Below are positions 16,686 through 25,054 of a stretch of 64,000 bases of DNA, one piece after another. Source of the stretch: Levilactobacillus senmaizukei DSM 21775 = NBRC 103853 (GTDB taxonomy: Bacteria > Bacillota > Bacilli > Lactobacillales > Lactobacillaceae); NCBI RefSeq assembly GCF_001592085.1, contig NZ_BCWD01000001.1, positions 62,001-126,000 on the forward strand. Direction: 5' to 3'. A model generated the notes under the pieces. It was not told the DNA's origin, made no database searches, and worked only from the letters and a program-made list of their open reading frames with translations. Position 1 is the first letter of the stretch. Every line of letters begins with the position of its first letter. A program made the translations under genes and the position numbers.

Positions 16686-17495
16686 TTACCATGCCGGGAT
16701 GGTTAAACCATGGTAGTACTTCTTCAACAACTTCTTGGTTGCTTCGGTTTGGTAAGCCTTCACGATCTTCTTGTAGGTCGCGTTGTTCTTGTCAGACTTG
16801 TTAGCAGCAATGATGTTGATGTAAGGAATTGAGGCCTTGTTCAGCTTTTCCTTGTAGATGGTTTCGTTGTTTGGCAACTTAGCTTCGGCTGCAAATTCGT
16901 TGTTGATCACGGCACCAGCGGCATCGGATAAGGAGCGTGGGGTTTGCGCAGCATCAACCGGCGTAATCTTCAAGTTCAACTTGTTTTCGGTGATGTTCTT
17001 GGGCGTTGGTAATTCAACCTTGCCATCAACCTTGATTAACCCAGCCGATTGCAGTAAGTGTAGGGCCCGGCCTTCGTTAGTGGAGTCATTAGGAATGGTG
17101 ATTTGGTCACCCTTCTTGATATCAGAGACGTTCTTAACCTTCTTGGAGTATAAACGTAGTGGTGCGCGGACCGTCCGACCAATGGAAACGATGTTGGTCT
17201 TGTGGGCCTTGTTCCAGGCATTCATGAAGTACGTGTGTTGGAACGAGTTGATATCAATTTCATGATTACTGAGAGCGGCGTTAGGTTGGTTGTAATCGGT
17301 GAAGGTGACTAACTTAATCTTGACGCCTTCTTTGGCTAACTTGGTCTTAATCGGCTTCCAAATCTTCTCGTCGGATCCCATGATCCCAACCTTAATCGTC
17401 TTGTTGCTGCTACTGGACTTACCACAACCGGCAACAATCAACAGTGGAATCAGCAATAACAATAACCAGCTAAAATGTTTGAATGATTTCTTCAT
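16686..17495 (-). CDS. metQ: Methionine-binding lipoprotein
   Basis: A 269-aa NlpA-family lipoprotein that captures methionine outside the membrane. The signal peptide ends at the lipobox IVAGC, followed by GKSSSSNKTIKVG. The conserved core includes EIDINSFQHTYFMNAW and DSTNEGRALHLLQSAGLI. The start ATG has AAGGGG 9 bases upstream. It is first gene of the operon, directly after the T-box. A 303-bp gap, with a possible weak promoter (TTGCCA, 17, TGGTAT on the minus strand), separates it from metN. Confidence 0.92.
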   Translation of the reverse strand: MKKSFKHFSWLLLLLIPLLIVAGCGKSSSSNKTIKVGIMGSDEKIWKPIKTKLAKEGVKIKLVTFTDYNQPNAALSNHEIDINSFQHTYFMNAWNKAHKTNIVSIGRTVRAPLRLYSKKVKNVSDIKKGDQITIPNDSTNEGRALHLLQSAGLIKVDGKVELPTPKNITENKLNLKITPVDAAQTPRSLSDAAGAVINNEFAAEAKLPNNETIYKEKLNKASIPYINIIAANKSDKNNATYKKIVKAYQTEATKKLLKKYYHGLTIPAW

Positions 17496-17570
17496 ACTCA
17501 AAATCCCCTTTAATTCTCAAATTTTATAACAACTCAAGGTTGTTACCCTCGCGATCGAAAACCGTGACCA

Positions 17571-17842
17571 AAACAAAAAGTCCGCTCCTAAATTAATAGA
17601 AACGAACTTTGTCGTGGTACCATTCTAATTCGAGTCAGGCATAGACTAATGCCGGCTCCTCATTAACACTCGCCAACTTGCGCCTTGGAGTGCGTGCACG
17701 ATAATGAGTGCCAAGCATTACCACCTCATCAAATGACTCAGTGATACCAATTAATTTTCAGGCCATCTTCACCTCGCCGTGGGTTACTCGCTTTCAGCCA
17801 AACACGAGCTCTCTTTGAACCATTGACGTGGTTACTCTCCTG
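17571..17842 (-). promoter_or_regulatory. T-box leader specific for methionine (tRNA-Met sensor)
   Basis: The minus strand from 17842 carries a T-box leader. Stem I is closed by CAGG (17839-17842) with CCTG (17759-17762). It has the AGAGTA loop-E segment, and the specifier codon ATG at 17764-17766 lies in GAAGATGGCC. The antiterminator bulge is ATGGTACCACGAC (17613-17625). The terminator pairs AAAGTTCG (17603-17610) with CGGACTTTTT (17575-17584). Uncharged tRNA-Met would promote read-through into metQ. Confidence 0.9.
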
Positions 17843-18013
17843 ATCACATTGTTTTCAATCGCTTAAGTTACAAGTAGTCTAATGCAGTTCTAATTAAGTG
17901 TCAAGCACAAATCTCAAAAAAGTCACTAATTAGCGCCGGAACTACGGCAATCTACTATATATGTTCACTTGAAATGAATTTATTAACAAAAGATTTTCTA
18001 ACCTAAATTTCAC

Positions 18014-18562
18014 TTACTCATCAATAATTTGTTCACGAATGATTCCTGCTGCCAACAAAAACATGTGCGTGACAACGGGACCCACAAAACTAAATCCCCG
18101 CCGTTTAAGGTCCTGGGCTACGGCCGTACCAATGGCCGACTGATTCACTAATTCCTCGCGCGTAACCGCTGGTAAGAGCAATGGGGTCCCATTCACAAAT
18201 TCCCACAGGTAATTGCTGAAACTACCAAATTCCTGTTGTAATTGGACAATCCCCCGCGCGTTATGAATCGTGGCGCGAATCTTACGACCATTGCGAATCA
18301 TCTTGGCATCCTGGGCAATTCGTTCGCCATCGACCTCGTCCTCAAAACCGGCCACGGTCAACGGGTCCATCCCCGCAAATACCCGACGATACACGGGTAG
18401 CTTGCTGGCTGCGGCCTGCCAACTGAGGCCAACTTGAAAAACCCCGACCGTCAATAATTCAAATAGCACGTGATCATCGTGAGTTGGCGTGCCAAAATAG
18501 GCTGAATACTCAGCCGTACCGTTTGTCGTCCACTCGTGGCCATCCCTAGGTCCAATGGTCAT
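18014..18562 (-). CDS. Divergent Tag-like protein lacking zinc ligands and catalytic Glu
   Basis: A 182-aa protein with the 3-methyladenine-DNA-glycosylase I fold: LFELLTVGVFQVGLSWQAA, MIRNGRKIRATIHNAR, YLWEFVNGTP and RRGFSFVGPVVTHMFLLAAGII align with Tag. The N-terminal RCxW cysteine and YHDNEWG histidine are missing (MTIGPRDGHEW; AYFGTPTHDD), the acidic residue two positions before the QxGLSW core is Gly, and the C-terminal HxxxC is absent (REQIIDE). It probably does not have Tag activity. The start ATG has GAGGGGGG. A normal Tag is encoded at 29334-29909. Confidence 0.8.
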   Translation of the reverse strand: MTIGPRDGHEWTTNGTAEYSAYFGTPTHDDHVLFELLTVGVFQVGLSWQAAASKLPVYRRVFAGMDPLTVAGFEDEVDGERIAQDAKMIRNGRKIRATIHNARGIVQLQQEFGSFSNYLWEFVNGTPLLLPAVTREELVNQSAIGTAVAQDLKRRGFSFVGPVVTHMFLLAAGIIREQIIDE

Positions 18563-18618
18563 GCAATCCCCCCTCATTAATCTAGTTTGATCCCATTGTA
18601 CACGCTCAGCGGCGCAAA

Positions 18619-18654
18619 CCAAAAAGACGAGCCATAACCTTCGTCATGGCTCGC
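18619..18654 (-). terminator. Terminator after the second OppA-like gene
   Basis: CGAGCCATGAC pairs with TATGGCTCG (minus strand), followed by TCTTTTTGG. Confidence 0.8.
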
Positions 18655-18681
18655 CCGTGCGTTTAATCAGGTAAAATTATT

Positions 18682-20322
18682 TTATTGAATATAAGCGTAC
18701 TTGTAACTCCATTGCGTACCAGCCGTGTTGTGAATGATGCCCTTCACGGTGTTCCGCTGGAGATAGGCATAGTTAGCCTGATACAACGGCGTAAAGCTTT
18801 GCGTCTTGTTCAGCATCTTAGCCGCCTTAATCATATCCTGCCAACGAACCTCTGGCTGACCGGCATCTTGGTTTTGGGCCTTATCAATCAATTCGTCATA
18901 TTCTTTGTTGGACCACTTGCCGTAGTTCAGAGAATTTGAGCTCACCGGAATTTGTAGGAAGGAAATTGGGTCGTTGAAATCAGCTCCCCAGTGTGACAGG
19001 TACAGGTCAAAGTCACCACTCGTGGAACGCGATTGGGCGACGGAAGCCGGCACGTTTTGAATCTTCAAGTTAAAGCCCTTGAGATTATCTTCCAGGGCAC
19101 TCTTCAAATATTGCGTGACGGTGCTGGCTGCAACGTCGTCGTTACCGGCCATAATGTTCAAGTCTACCTTCTTGACACCTAATTCTTTCAACCCCGCGGC
19201 CCACTTTTTCTTGGCTAAACTTGGGTTGTACGTCGTTGAGTCCTTCACCGTCTGTTGCTTGGCGAAATCTTCACCCGTCTTGGGATCCTTAGCCAGACCG
19301 CTGGCAACGAAACCGGTTGGTGTCACGGAACCATCACCTAAGACCTTCTCCGTCAATTGACCTCGATTAATCGACAGTGCAATTGCTTGCCGAATATTTT
19401 GATTGCTCATGATCCGCCGCTTAGCCTTGTCGGCATCTTGGAAGTTATACTTCAGATGAATCACGATGGAGTATGGATATTCCTTAAAGGCCTTATCGTT
19501 CTTGTAATTCTTAACCTGTTCGTTGGTCAGGTTAGCAAAATCGAGCTTGTTGTTTTGATAGAGGCTCAGACCCGTCTGCGGGTTCGTGACAACTTGGAAG
19601 TTAACCTTGTTCAGCTTAACCACCTGTTTATCCCAGTAGTGATTATTCTTAACGAATGACCACGTGTTACCGGTCCCACTCCAGTTTGAGATCTTAAATG
19701 GCCCACTGTAGACCATGTATTCGGACTTGGTCGCGTACTTCTTGCCGTATTTGTTGACCACTTTTTCATTTTGTGGGGCAAACAGCGGATAGGCCATCAA
19801 AATTTTAAAGTAGGCGATTGGCTTATCCAGCTTGACCACGACCGTCTGAGCATTCTTCGCATGAATCCCAATCGTTTCTGGCTGAGCCTTTCCGGCAATA
19901 ATCTGGTCCCCGTTCTTAATCCCGGAGAACATATTTCGGTAAGAGGACTTGGTGGATGGCGTCAATGTCCGGCGCCAAGAGTAAACAAAGTCTTGGGCGG
20001 TAATCTTGTCACCGTTGCTCCACTTCGCATTGTCACGAATATGGAACGTCCAGGTCTTTTGGTCCTTGGATTCCTTAACCGAGTCGGCCAACCCTGGGGC
20101 GACCTTGCCGTTCTTACCCAAACGATAGAAGCCCTCGAACACATTCCCAGTCTGACCATAACCAGTGGCCTTGGCAAGGTCAATCGTATCGAGTTGAGCC
20201 GTTGCTGGTAGGCGCAAGACCTGCGAAGGCTTTGACGATGTGGCTGAGTTACCACATGCGGCGAGACTCAAACTCACCGTGATTAATGCAGCAATCAAGC
20301 CAATTCCTGTCCATTTTTTCAT
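18682..20322 (-). CDS. OppA-like substrate-binding lipoprotein under a Cys-leader
   Basis: A 546-aa family-5 solute-binding lipoprotein, lipobox LAAC (Cys23), with the signature NGDKITAQDFVYSWRRTLTP (about 103-122). It captures peptides outside the membrane for an ABC importer encoded elsewhere. What sets it apart is upstream: a 34-codon ORF with clustered cysteine codons and a terminator stem lie between promoter and gene, so expression probably rises when cysteine is scarce. That suggests cystine, cysteine-containing peptides or glutathione as ligand, by analogy with OppA-like cysteine-transport proteins such as Listeria CtaP. The ligand is inference. RBS GGGAGC lies close to the start. Confidence 0.88.
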   Translation of the reverse strand: MKKWTGIGLIAALITVSLSLAACGNSATSSKPSQVLRLPATAQLDTIDLAKATGYGQTGNVFEGFYRLGKNGKVAPGLADSVKESKDQKTWTFHIRDNAKWSNGDKITAQDFVYSWRRTLTPSTKSSYRNMFSGIKNGDQIIAGKAQPETIGIHAKNAQTVVVKLDKPIAYFKILMAYPLFAPQNEKVVNKYGKKYATKSEYMVYSGPFKISNWSGTGNTWSFVKNNHYWDKQVVKLNKVNFQVVTNPQTGLSLYQNNKLDFANLTNEQVKNYKNDKAFKEYPYSIVIHLKYNFQDADKAKRRIMSNQNIRQAIALSINRGQLTEKVLGDGSVTPTGFVASGLAKDPKTGEDFAKQQTVKDSTTYNPSLAKKKWAAGLKELGVKKVDLNIMAGNDDVAASTVTQYLKSALEDNLKGFNLKIQNVPASVAQSRSTSGDFDLYLSHWGADFNDPISFLQIPVSSNSLNYGKWSNKEYDELIDKAQNQDAGQPEVRWQDMIKAAKMLNKTQSFTPLYQANYAYLQRNTVKGIIHNTAGTQWSYKYAYIQ

Positions 20323-20384
20323 AAAATAATTGCTCCCTTTTCCTCATGAATTTATTGGCGTGCAATCCCTAACACACTTGAAGC

Positions 20385-20432
20385 CATAAAAAACGGGTTA
20401 CCTCTCACTCGCATCGTGAAAGGTAACCCGTT
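20385..20432 (-). terminator. Attenuator terminator between Cys-leader and the OppA-like gene
   Basis: On the minus strand AACGGGTTACCT pairs perfectly with AGGTAACCCGTT and is followed by TTTTTTAT. It lies 36 bases after the leader ORF stop and 60 bases before the structural gene, the place of an attenuation terminator. A second small hairpin (GACGACC/GGTCGTC, 20438-20456) sits between leader stop and terminator. Confidence 0.85.
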
Positions 20433-20467
20433 ACACTGACGACCGGAACGGTCGTCGCTATGTAATG

Positions 20468-20572
20468 CTACTGGTTAGCCGAAAAATCACGATTTAGAGC
20501 AACGCAAAGAGACACGTTACATACGCAACATGCGGCATTCAATACTTCAACTCGGCCTGCGTTCATCATCAT
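20468..20572 (-). CDS. Cysteine-rich leader peptide, 34 aa
   Basis: ATGATGATG start with AAGGAGGG 9 bases upstream; the peptide has four cysteines in NAACCVCNVSLC (residues 12-23) out of 34 residues, ending in a TAG. Cysteine is rare in bacterial proteins, so the cluster is a codon test for charged tRNA-Cys. An 11-base sequence at the start codon (20571-20581) is perfectly complementary to 20483-20493 near the end of the ORF, so translation and folding of the leader are linked. Ribosome stalling at the Cys codons would be expected to alter formation of the downstream terminator. Confidence 0.8.
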   Translation of the reverse strand: MMMNAGRVEVLNAACCVCNVSLCVALNRDFSANQ

Positions 20573-20622
20573 CGTGATTTTCCCTCCTTACTTTTAATAA
20601 CTAATTGGATTGCACAAGACTA

Positions 20623-20651
20623 AAGTTACCGCACTTTGAATTGATTGTCAA
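20623..20651 (-). promoter_or_regulatory. Promoter of the Cys-leader/OppA-like transcript
   Basis: TTGACA (20646-20651, minus strand) and TAACTT (20623-20628) with 17-base spacing. Its start would be 45 or so bases before the leader ATG. Confidence 0.7.
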
Positions 20652-20734
20652 AAGATATTACTTCATGGGTAACAACCACCTGTCGAAAACGGTATACTAA
20701 AGATATTCTAAGAGAAAAGAAAGGATTTGAACGT

Positions 20735-22984
20735 ATGGACATCGAACGCACGCTTGCCGCACTGACATTGCCAGAAAAAGCTGCACTGGTCACCGGACAC
20801 AATGGTTGGTTTACCGCCGCCATAGAACGCCTAGGACTTCCGGCATTAATGATGACCGATGGCCCTTCTGGGCTCCGTAAGCAAGTCACCTCCTCCACCG
20901 ACTTTAACGATTCCGTGAAGGCCATTGCCTACCCTTCATCGGCGCTCAGCGCTAGCACTTGGAATGAAGATTTGATGCGCCAACTAGGTGAACATTTAGG
21001 GACCGAGGCCCGCGCAGAACAAGTCAGTCTGTTATTGGGACCCGGGGTCAATTTAAAGCGTTCACCCCTTGGCGGTCGCAACTTTGAGTATCTAGCCGAA
21101 GATCCGCTGGTCGCTGGTAAGCTTGCCAGTGCCTACGTTCAAGGCGTTCAATCCCAACACGTCGGCGTCGCCGTCAAGCACTTCGCCGCCAACAACCGCG
21201 AGAATCAACGCTTCACCGCCTCAAGTGACATGTCACCACGGGCACTCCGAGAACTCTATCTCCGTACCTTCGAAATCATTGTGAAGGCGGCATTCCCCGC
21301 CACGATGATGACCTCTTATAACAAGATTAACGGCGTGCTAAATTCTCAAAATAAGCACCTGTTACGTGAAATTCTGCGCGATGAATGGGGTTACCATGGC
21401 GCCGTTATGTCCGATTGGGGGGCCGTTGCCAACCATCCCCAGTCCTTACGCGCTGGGTTAGACCTGGAAATGCCTGGTAAGGGACAGGCGTCAATCGACG
21501 AAATTATCCGTGCCGTGGAAACCGGTGAATTGGATGAGGGAACCCTCAATAAATCCATTCGTCATCTGCTGCACGTCATTCAGGACTGGGCACCAGCGGC
21601 CGAAGCTAGCACCTACGACCATGCCGCGCACCATGCCTTTGCTCGGCAGCTCGCCGACGATGGCATCGTATTACTCAAGAACCATCATGACGAGTTACCC
21701 CTTGAACCAGGCAAGTCCGGTCAGGTTGTCATTATCGGTGAGCTGGCGGAACATCCCCGTTACCAAGGTGCCGGGAGTTCACATGTCAATCCCACGACCC
21801 TCAAGACGCCCTTGGAAGCTCTGGCTGCCAGTGGTCTGAAGGCTAATTACTACCCCGGTTACCGCCTGGACGAAGACGAGACCGATGAACACCTGGCCGA
21901 CGCCGCGCTAGCCGCGGCACGGGCCGCTGATCACGTCATCGTTTTCGCCGGTTACCCGGCTGCCAGTGAGTCCGAGGGCTTCGATAAAAATTCCCTGATG
22001 TTGCCTGAAAATCAAACTGACCTGATTGGAAGCTTAGCGAAGGCCAACGTTCATACGACCGTGGTCTTACAAAACGGTTCGGCGGTTGAAATGCCGTGGG
22101 TTCACTCGGTCGACGCGATCGTTGAAACCTATCTAGCTGGTGAGGCGGTCGGTGAAGCGACTTGGGATATTATCACCGGTAAGGTCAATCCATCCGGTCA
22201 CTTGACCGAAACCTTCCCATTACGCTTGACGGATACGCCAATGGCCCCCACCTTTGGCCAAGATCCACATCACGAGTACTATACGGAAGGAATCTTCATG
22301 GGTTATCGCTATTACGACACCCACGAAATGCACGTCTTATTCCCATTTGGTCACGGTCTCAGTTACACCACCTTCGAATATACTCAGATGATTATTACCA
22401 AGAATGAACACGGCGCAACGATTACCTTTAACGTCACCAACACTGGTGACCGTGCTGGTCAAGCGGTTCCCCAACTCTACGTTGCCAACCATGCAACCCA
22501 CGCCCCCATGCCTACCAAGGAATTGCGGGCGTTTACCAAGGTCAATCTGGCCCCGAATGAAACCAAGCAAGTCATCCTCAAGCTCAATCGCCGCGACTTT
22601 AGCTGGTGGTGTGAACCTAAGCAACGGTGGCAAGCCGACTCTGGTGACTACGAGATTATGATCGGTGACTCTTCACGAGACATGCGCTTACAAACCAAGC
22701 TGACGATGGACTTCAAGAACTCTCCTGCGCCGGTAACTGAAGAGACGTACCTCAGTCGAATCGTGGCGGATGACCAACTTCGCGAATTATTCCTCGAGAC
22801 CGTCATCGCCCCCCTGCAAGCCAACGAGGACACACCATCCATGTTGACCGCGACCGATCAGGATGGCCAACTCTTGGCCTTACAAAACCGGCTATTTCTG
22901 AACATGCCGTTACGAGCAACCGTTTCACTCGGTACACCCGCGGACCTCATTAACAATTTCATTGCGGCGGCTAACCAACATTAG
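20735..22984 (+). CDS. Glycoside hydrolase family 3 beta-glucosidase/xylosidase-type enzyme
   Basis: A 749-aa cytoplasmic GH3 enzyme that releases terminal beta-linked sugars from glycosides. The N-terminal barrel has GWFTAAIERLGLPALMMTDGPSGLR, KHFAANN and the nucleophile Asp in VMSDWGAV (about 230). The second domain begins about 320 and has the GAGSSHVNP loop and YPAASESEGFDK. The C-terminal fibronectin-like domain starts about 570 (ELRAFTKVNLAPNETKQV). There is no signal peptide. I start at the ATG 20735 with AAAGGA; the longer upstream ORF has no ribosome site. It is divergent from the Cys-leader operon. Confidence 0.9.
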   Translation: MDIERTLAALTLPEKAALVTGHNGWFTAAIERLGLPALMMTDGPSGLRKQVTSSTDFNDSVKAIAYPSSALSASTWNEDLMRQLGEHLGTEARAEQVSLLLGPGVNLKRSPLGGRNFEYLAEDPLVAGKLASAYVQGVQSQHVGVAVKHFAANNRENQRFTASSDMSPRALRELYLRTFEIIVKAAFPATMMTSYNKINGVLNSQNKHLLREILRDEWGYHGAVMSDWGAVANHPQSLRAGLDLEMPGKGQASIDEIIRAVETGELDEGTLNKSIRHLLHVIQDWAPAAEASTYDHAAHHAFARQLADDGIVLLKNHHDELPLEPGKSGQVVIIGELAEHPRYQGAGSSHVNPTTLKTPLEALAASGLKANYYPGYRLDEDETDEHLADAALAAARAADHVIVFAGYPAASESEGFDKNSLMLPENQTDLIGSLAKANVHTTVVLQNGSAVEMPWVHSVDAIVETYLAGEAVGEATWDIITGKVNPSGHLTETFPLRLTDTPMAPTFGQDPHHEYYTEGIFMGYRYYDTHEMHVLFPFGHGLSYTTFEYTQMIITKNEHGATITFNVTNTGDRAGQAVPQLYVANHATHAPMPTKELRAFTKVNLAPNETKQVILKLNRRDFSWWCEPKQRWQADSGDYEIMIGDSSRDMRLQTKLTMDFKNSPAPVTEETYLSRIVADDQLRELFLETVIAPLQANEDTPSMLTATDQDGQLLALQNRLFLNMPLRATVSLGTPADLINNFIAAANQH

Positions 22985-23050
22985 CCCTTACCCTTACTAA
23001 CGAAATCCAACGAGATATTTTCGCGAAATATTGCGAAGCCTCTCAACCAA

Positions 23051-23096
23051 AAACACGAGCTATCCCTTTAGTTAACCGGGATAACTCGTGTTTTAT
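23051..23096. terminator. Bidirectional terminator
   Basis: AACACGAGCTATCCC pairs with GGGATAACTCGTGTT around a 10-base loop and separates the convergent GH3 and GNAT genes. Confidence 0.88.
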
Positions 23097-23546
23097 TTAT
23101 TTTGATATTTTTAAAACCATGTCAAGGTGGGGAATCCCTGTATCCAGGTAGACGTCGCTCACCGGCTCAAATCCAAATGACGCGTAGAACGCCTGTAGAT
23201 AAGCCTGCGCCTGAATCACGATCCGCTGCGCTTGTGGCGCGACGGTTTGGGCGGCCTGAATGGCCTGTGTTACCAAAGTGCGGCCCGATCCCTGGCCCCG
23301 TTGACGCTTAGCCACCGCCACCCGGCCAATTCGAACCTGATCGCCCTCGTCCATGATGCGGGCATACGCCAGGACTTGACCATCCGTGTCCAAACTGAAC
23401 AGATGTTGGGCAGTTAAGTCCAGATCATCAACTTCCTGATAGGCACACGCCTGCTCTACCACAAATATTTCCGTTCGTAATTTATAAATCGCAAAAAGCT
23501 CCGTCGTCGTTAAATCCGCAAAGGCCACTCGTTTAAAAGTCAGCAT
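23097..23546 (-). CDS. ElaA-like GNAT acetyltransferase
   Basis: A 149-aa acetyl-CoA-dependent N-acetyltransferase. The ElaA pattern is clear: TELFAIYKLRTEIFVVEQACAYQEVDDLD at 14-42, the acetyl-CoA loop RIGRVAVAKRQRGQGSGRTLV at 72-92, and FYASFGFEPVSDVYLDTGIPHLDM at the end. The target is unknown. Its start is 4 bp after the stop of the Ntn hydrolase gene, so both are probably one transcript. Confidence 0.88.
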   Translation of the reverse strand: MLTFKRVAFADLTTTELFAIYKLRTEIFVVEQACAYQEVDDLDLTAQHLFSLDTDGQVLAYARIMDEGDQVRIGRVAVAKRQRGQGSGRTLVTQAIQAAQTVAPQAQRIVIQAQAYLQAFYASFGFEPVSDVYLDTGIPHLDMVLKISK

Positions 23547-23549
23547 AGG

Positions 23550-24533
23550 CTAATTCAAGTGACTGACGTGTGGGGTGTGATCCAGTGGATATTCCATCGG
23601 CGTATCCCAGTCAGACAACATCTTGTCGGTAATCTTAACCCCTTGTAACTCCAAGTTATCGTAGGGTTCCATGTAGTAGGCACGTTCGTCCAAGCTCATG
23701 TAGCCTCGATACTGGGTGTAGTCACTGTTCCCATCCGGCTTAAGCTTGACCCCCTTAGGAATCGTCACGCTGTCGAGTAGATGTTGCAAGGTGTTCAGCG
23801 CTGTGGGCGTATCGGCGGCCGTTTCACTGTAATGCCGGTTGAAGACGGTCCGAACGAATCGGGATGGTGACGTGTAATCACCAGGCAACCCGAGGGCGCC
23901 AGTTCCAGGTCCTTGGGTCTTCAATTCCATTCCCATATAGTCATGTAAGGGCCGTTCGGCCGCCTGCATGGTGCCATAAGTGCTTAAATTCTGTAAATGC
24001 CAGCTCAGTTGGGGGGCATTCGTCATGACACCCACTGGATTATCGATTAGCTGTAAATGATCATCAGTAGCTTCTAACACGGCAGTGTCACCGGTTGGGT
24101 CGCTAAAGATGTAGTGCAAGGGCGTTGTGAGGCCTAACAATGAGACCGGAATATCCAGTAACTGAACCGTCTTGACTAATTCACGAAGATCCGCAACACT
24201 CTTGGCATTTCCCATCGCCCAAGCCGTAAAATCATGTGGCGCTAAGCCTAACTTATCGTCAGCTGCTTCGGTTTGGTATTTAGCATATTGTGGGAAATAC
24301 AGGGCCGCCGCGCCTAACCCGAACTCATTGACTCCGTCGACAAAAACATAGTGACCTAAATTGCGGCCACCACCAACGAACCCATACTTAGTGGTGAAAT
24401 CCCCGGCATCCCCGTGAATAGTTTGGTGACGCGGCATAAAGACCGGTTGACCACCCAATTCAAAAGCAAAATCCATGGTCCGAGCCAAGAAGTGATCGCC
24501 ACGACCATTTTCGTAGGTCAAACTAGTACACAT
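23550..24533 (-). CDS. Choloylglycine hydrolase-family (bile salt hydrolase/penicillin V acylase)
   Basis: A 327-aa Ntn hydrolase. Cys2 (MCTSL) becomes the N-terminal nucleophile after Met removal, as in the family. Arg18 and Asp21 follow in FLARTMDFAFE, Asn in GVNEFGLG, and Asn in VMTNAPQLSWHL support catalysis. The substrate could be conjugated bile salts or N-acyl side chains such as penicillin V or acyl homoserine lactones. The residues seen do not decide. It is cytoplasmic (no signal peptide), first gene of a two-gene operon with GNAT, and a TATAAT box lies upstream at 24611-24616. Confidence 0.85.
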   Translation of the reverse strand: MCTSLTYENGRGDHFLARTMDFAFELGGQPVFMPRHQTIHGDAGDFTTKYGFVGGGRNLGHYVFVDGVNEFGLGAAALYFPQYAKYQTEAADDKLGLAPHDFTAWAMGNAKSVADLRELVKTVQLLDIPVSLLGLTTPLHYIFSDPTGDTAVLEATDDHLQLIDNPVGVMTNAPQLSWHLQNLSTYGTMQAAERPLHDYMGMELKTQGPGTGALGLPGDYTSPSRFVRTVFNRHYSETAADTPTALNTLQHLLDSVTIPKGVKLKPDGNSDYTQYRGYMSLDERAYYMEPYDNLELQGVKITDKMLSDWDTPMEYPLDHTPHVSHLN

Positions 24534-24812
24534 TAAAAATCATCCCGTTTCCAATATAGTTATCCACTATTTTAAACCTTGAGGTGAATTTGTGCACGGA
24601 TAATCGTTAATTATATGATTGAATCGCTAAATCCCTTCAGATCAGCATTCTATACGTCCCTAAACGGTTTAAGCCCGTTATGTTCACGGTGCCTGATCTT
24701 TGGTTACCATAATTAACTGAGCATTTTAAATTCACCGGTAAAACTTTGGCTTTTTTAAAGATCTCACGGTTCTCCGATATCTATCGGTCCGGCCGTCGGG
24801 TATTCTTAGCAT

Positions 24813-25013
24813 GGAAAGCATCCCACTCTAACCCTAACTACCCCCGTGGGTACTGCCCGGTTGGCTGCGTTGTCGGTCATCACATTGTTTAGGTTCTGTT
24901 AACATGATCGTTCGCTAACTTCGGCAGGTTAGTCAGTGACTGCCACCCTGCCGCAACCACCTAGACTACCCCTCCATGCCGACAACGCCCCCGGTAGTTA
25001 AGGGATGCTTCCC
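24813..25013. other. Strongly folded 200-bp element (candidate structured RNA or MITE)
   Basis: Four nested complementary pairs: GGAAAGCATCCC (24813-24824) with GGGATGCTTCCC (25002-25013), TAACTACC (24835-24842) with GGTAGTTA (24993-25000), GCGTTGTCGG (24867-24876) with CCGACAACGC (24979-24988), and GGCAGG (24923-24928) with CCTGCC (24947-24952). The outer stem mismatch is A-C on the plus strand but G-U on the minus strand, which favours a minus-strand RNA. It lies between sbcC and the Ntn hydrolase gene and contains no ORF. It could be a small RNA, a regulatory leader or a miniature inverted-repeat element. Confidence 0.45.
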
Positions 25014-25019
25014 TAAAGA

Positions 25020-25054
25020 CAAGAGCCGCCACCGACCCCGATGACGACTCTTTT
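25020..25054 (-). terminator. Hairpin terminator after sbcC
   Basis: GAGTCGTCA pairs with TGGCGGCTC in minus-strand RNA (two G-U pairs), preceded by an A tract and followed by TTGTCTTT. On the plus strand the same hairpin has two A-C mismatches but TTTTTT after it. Confidence 0.6.
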
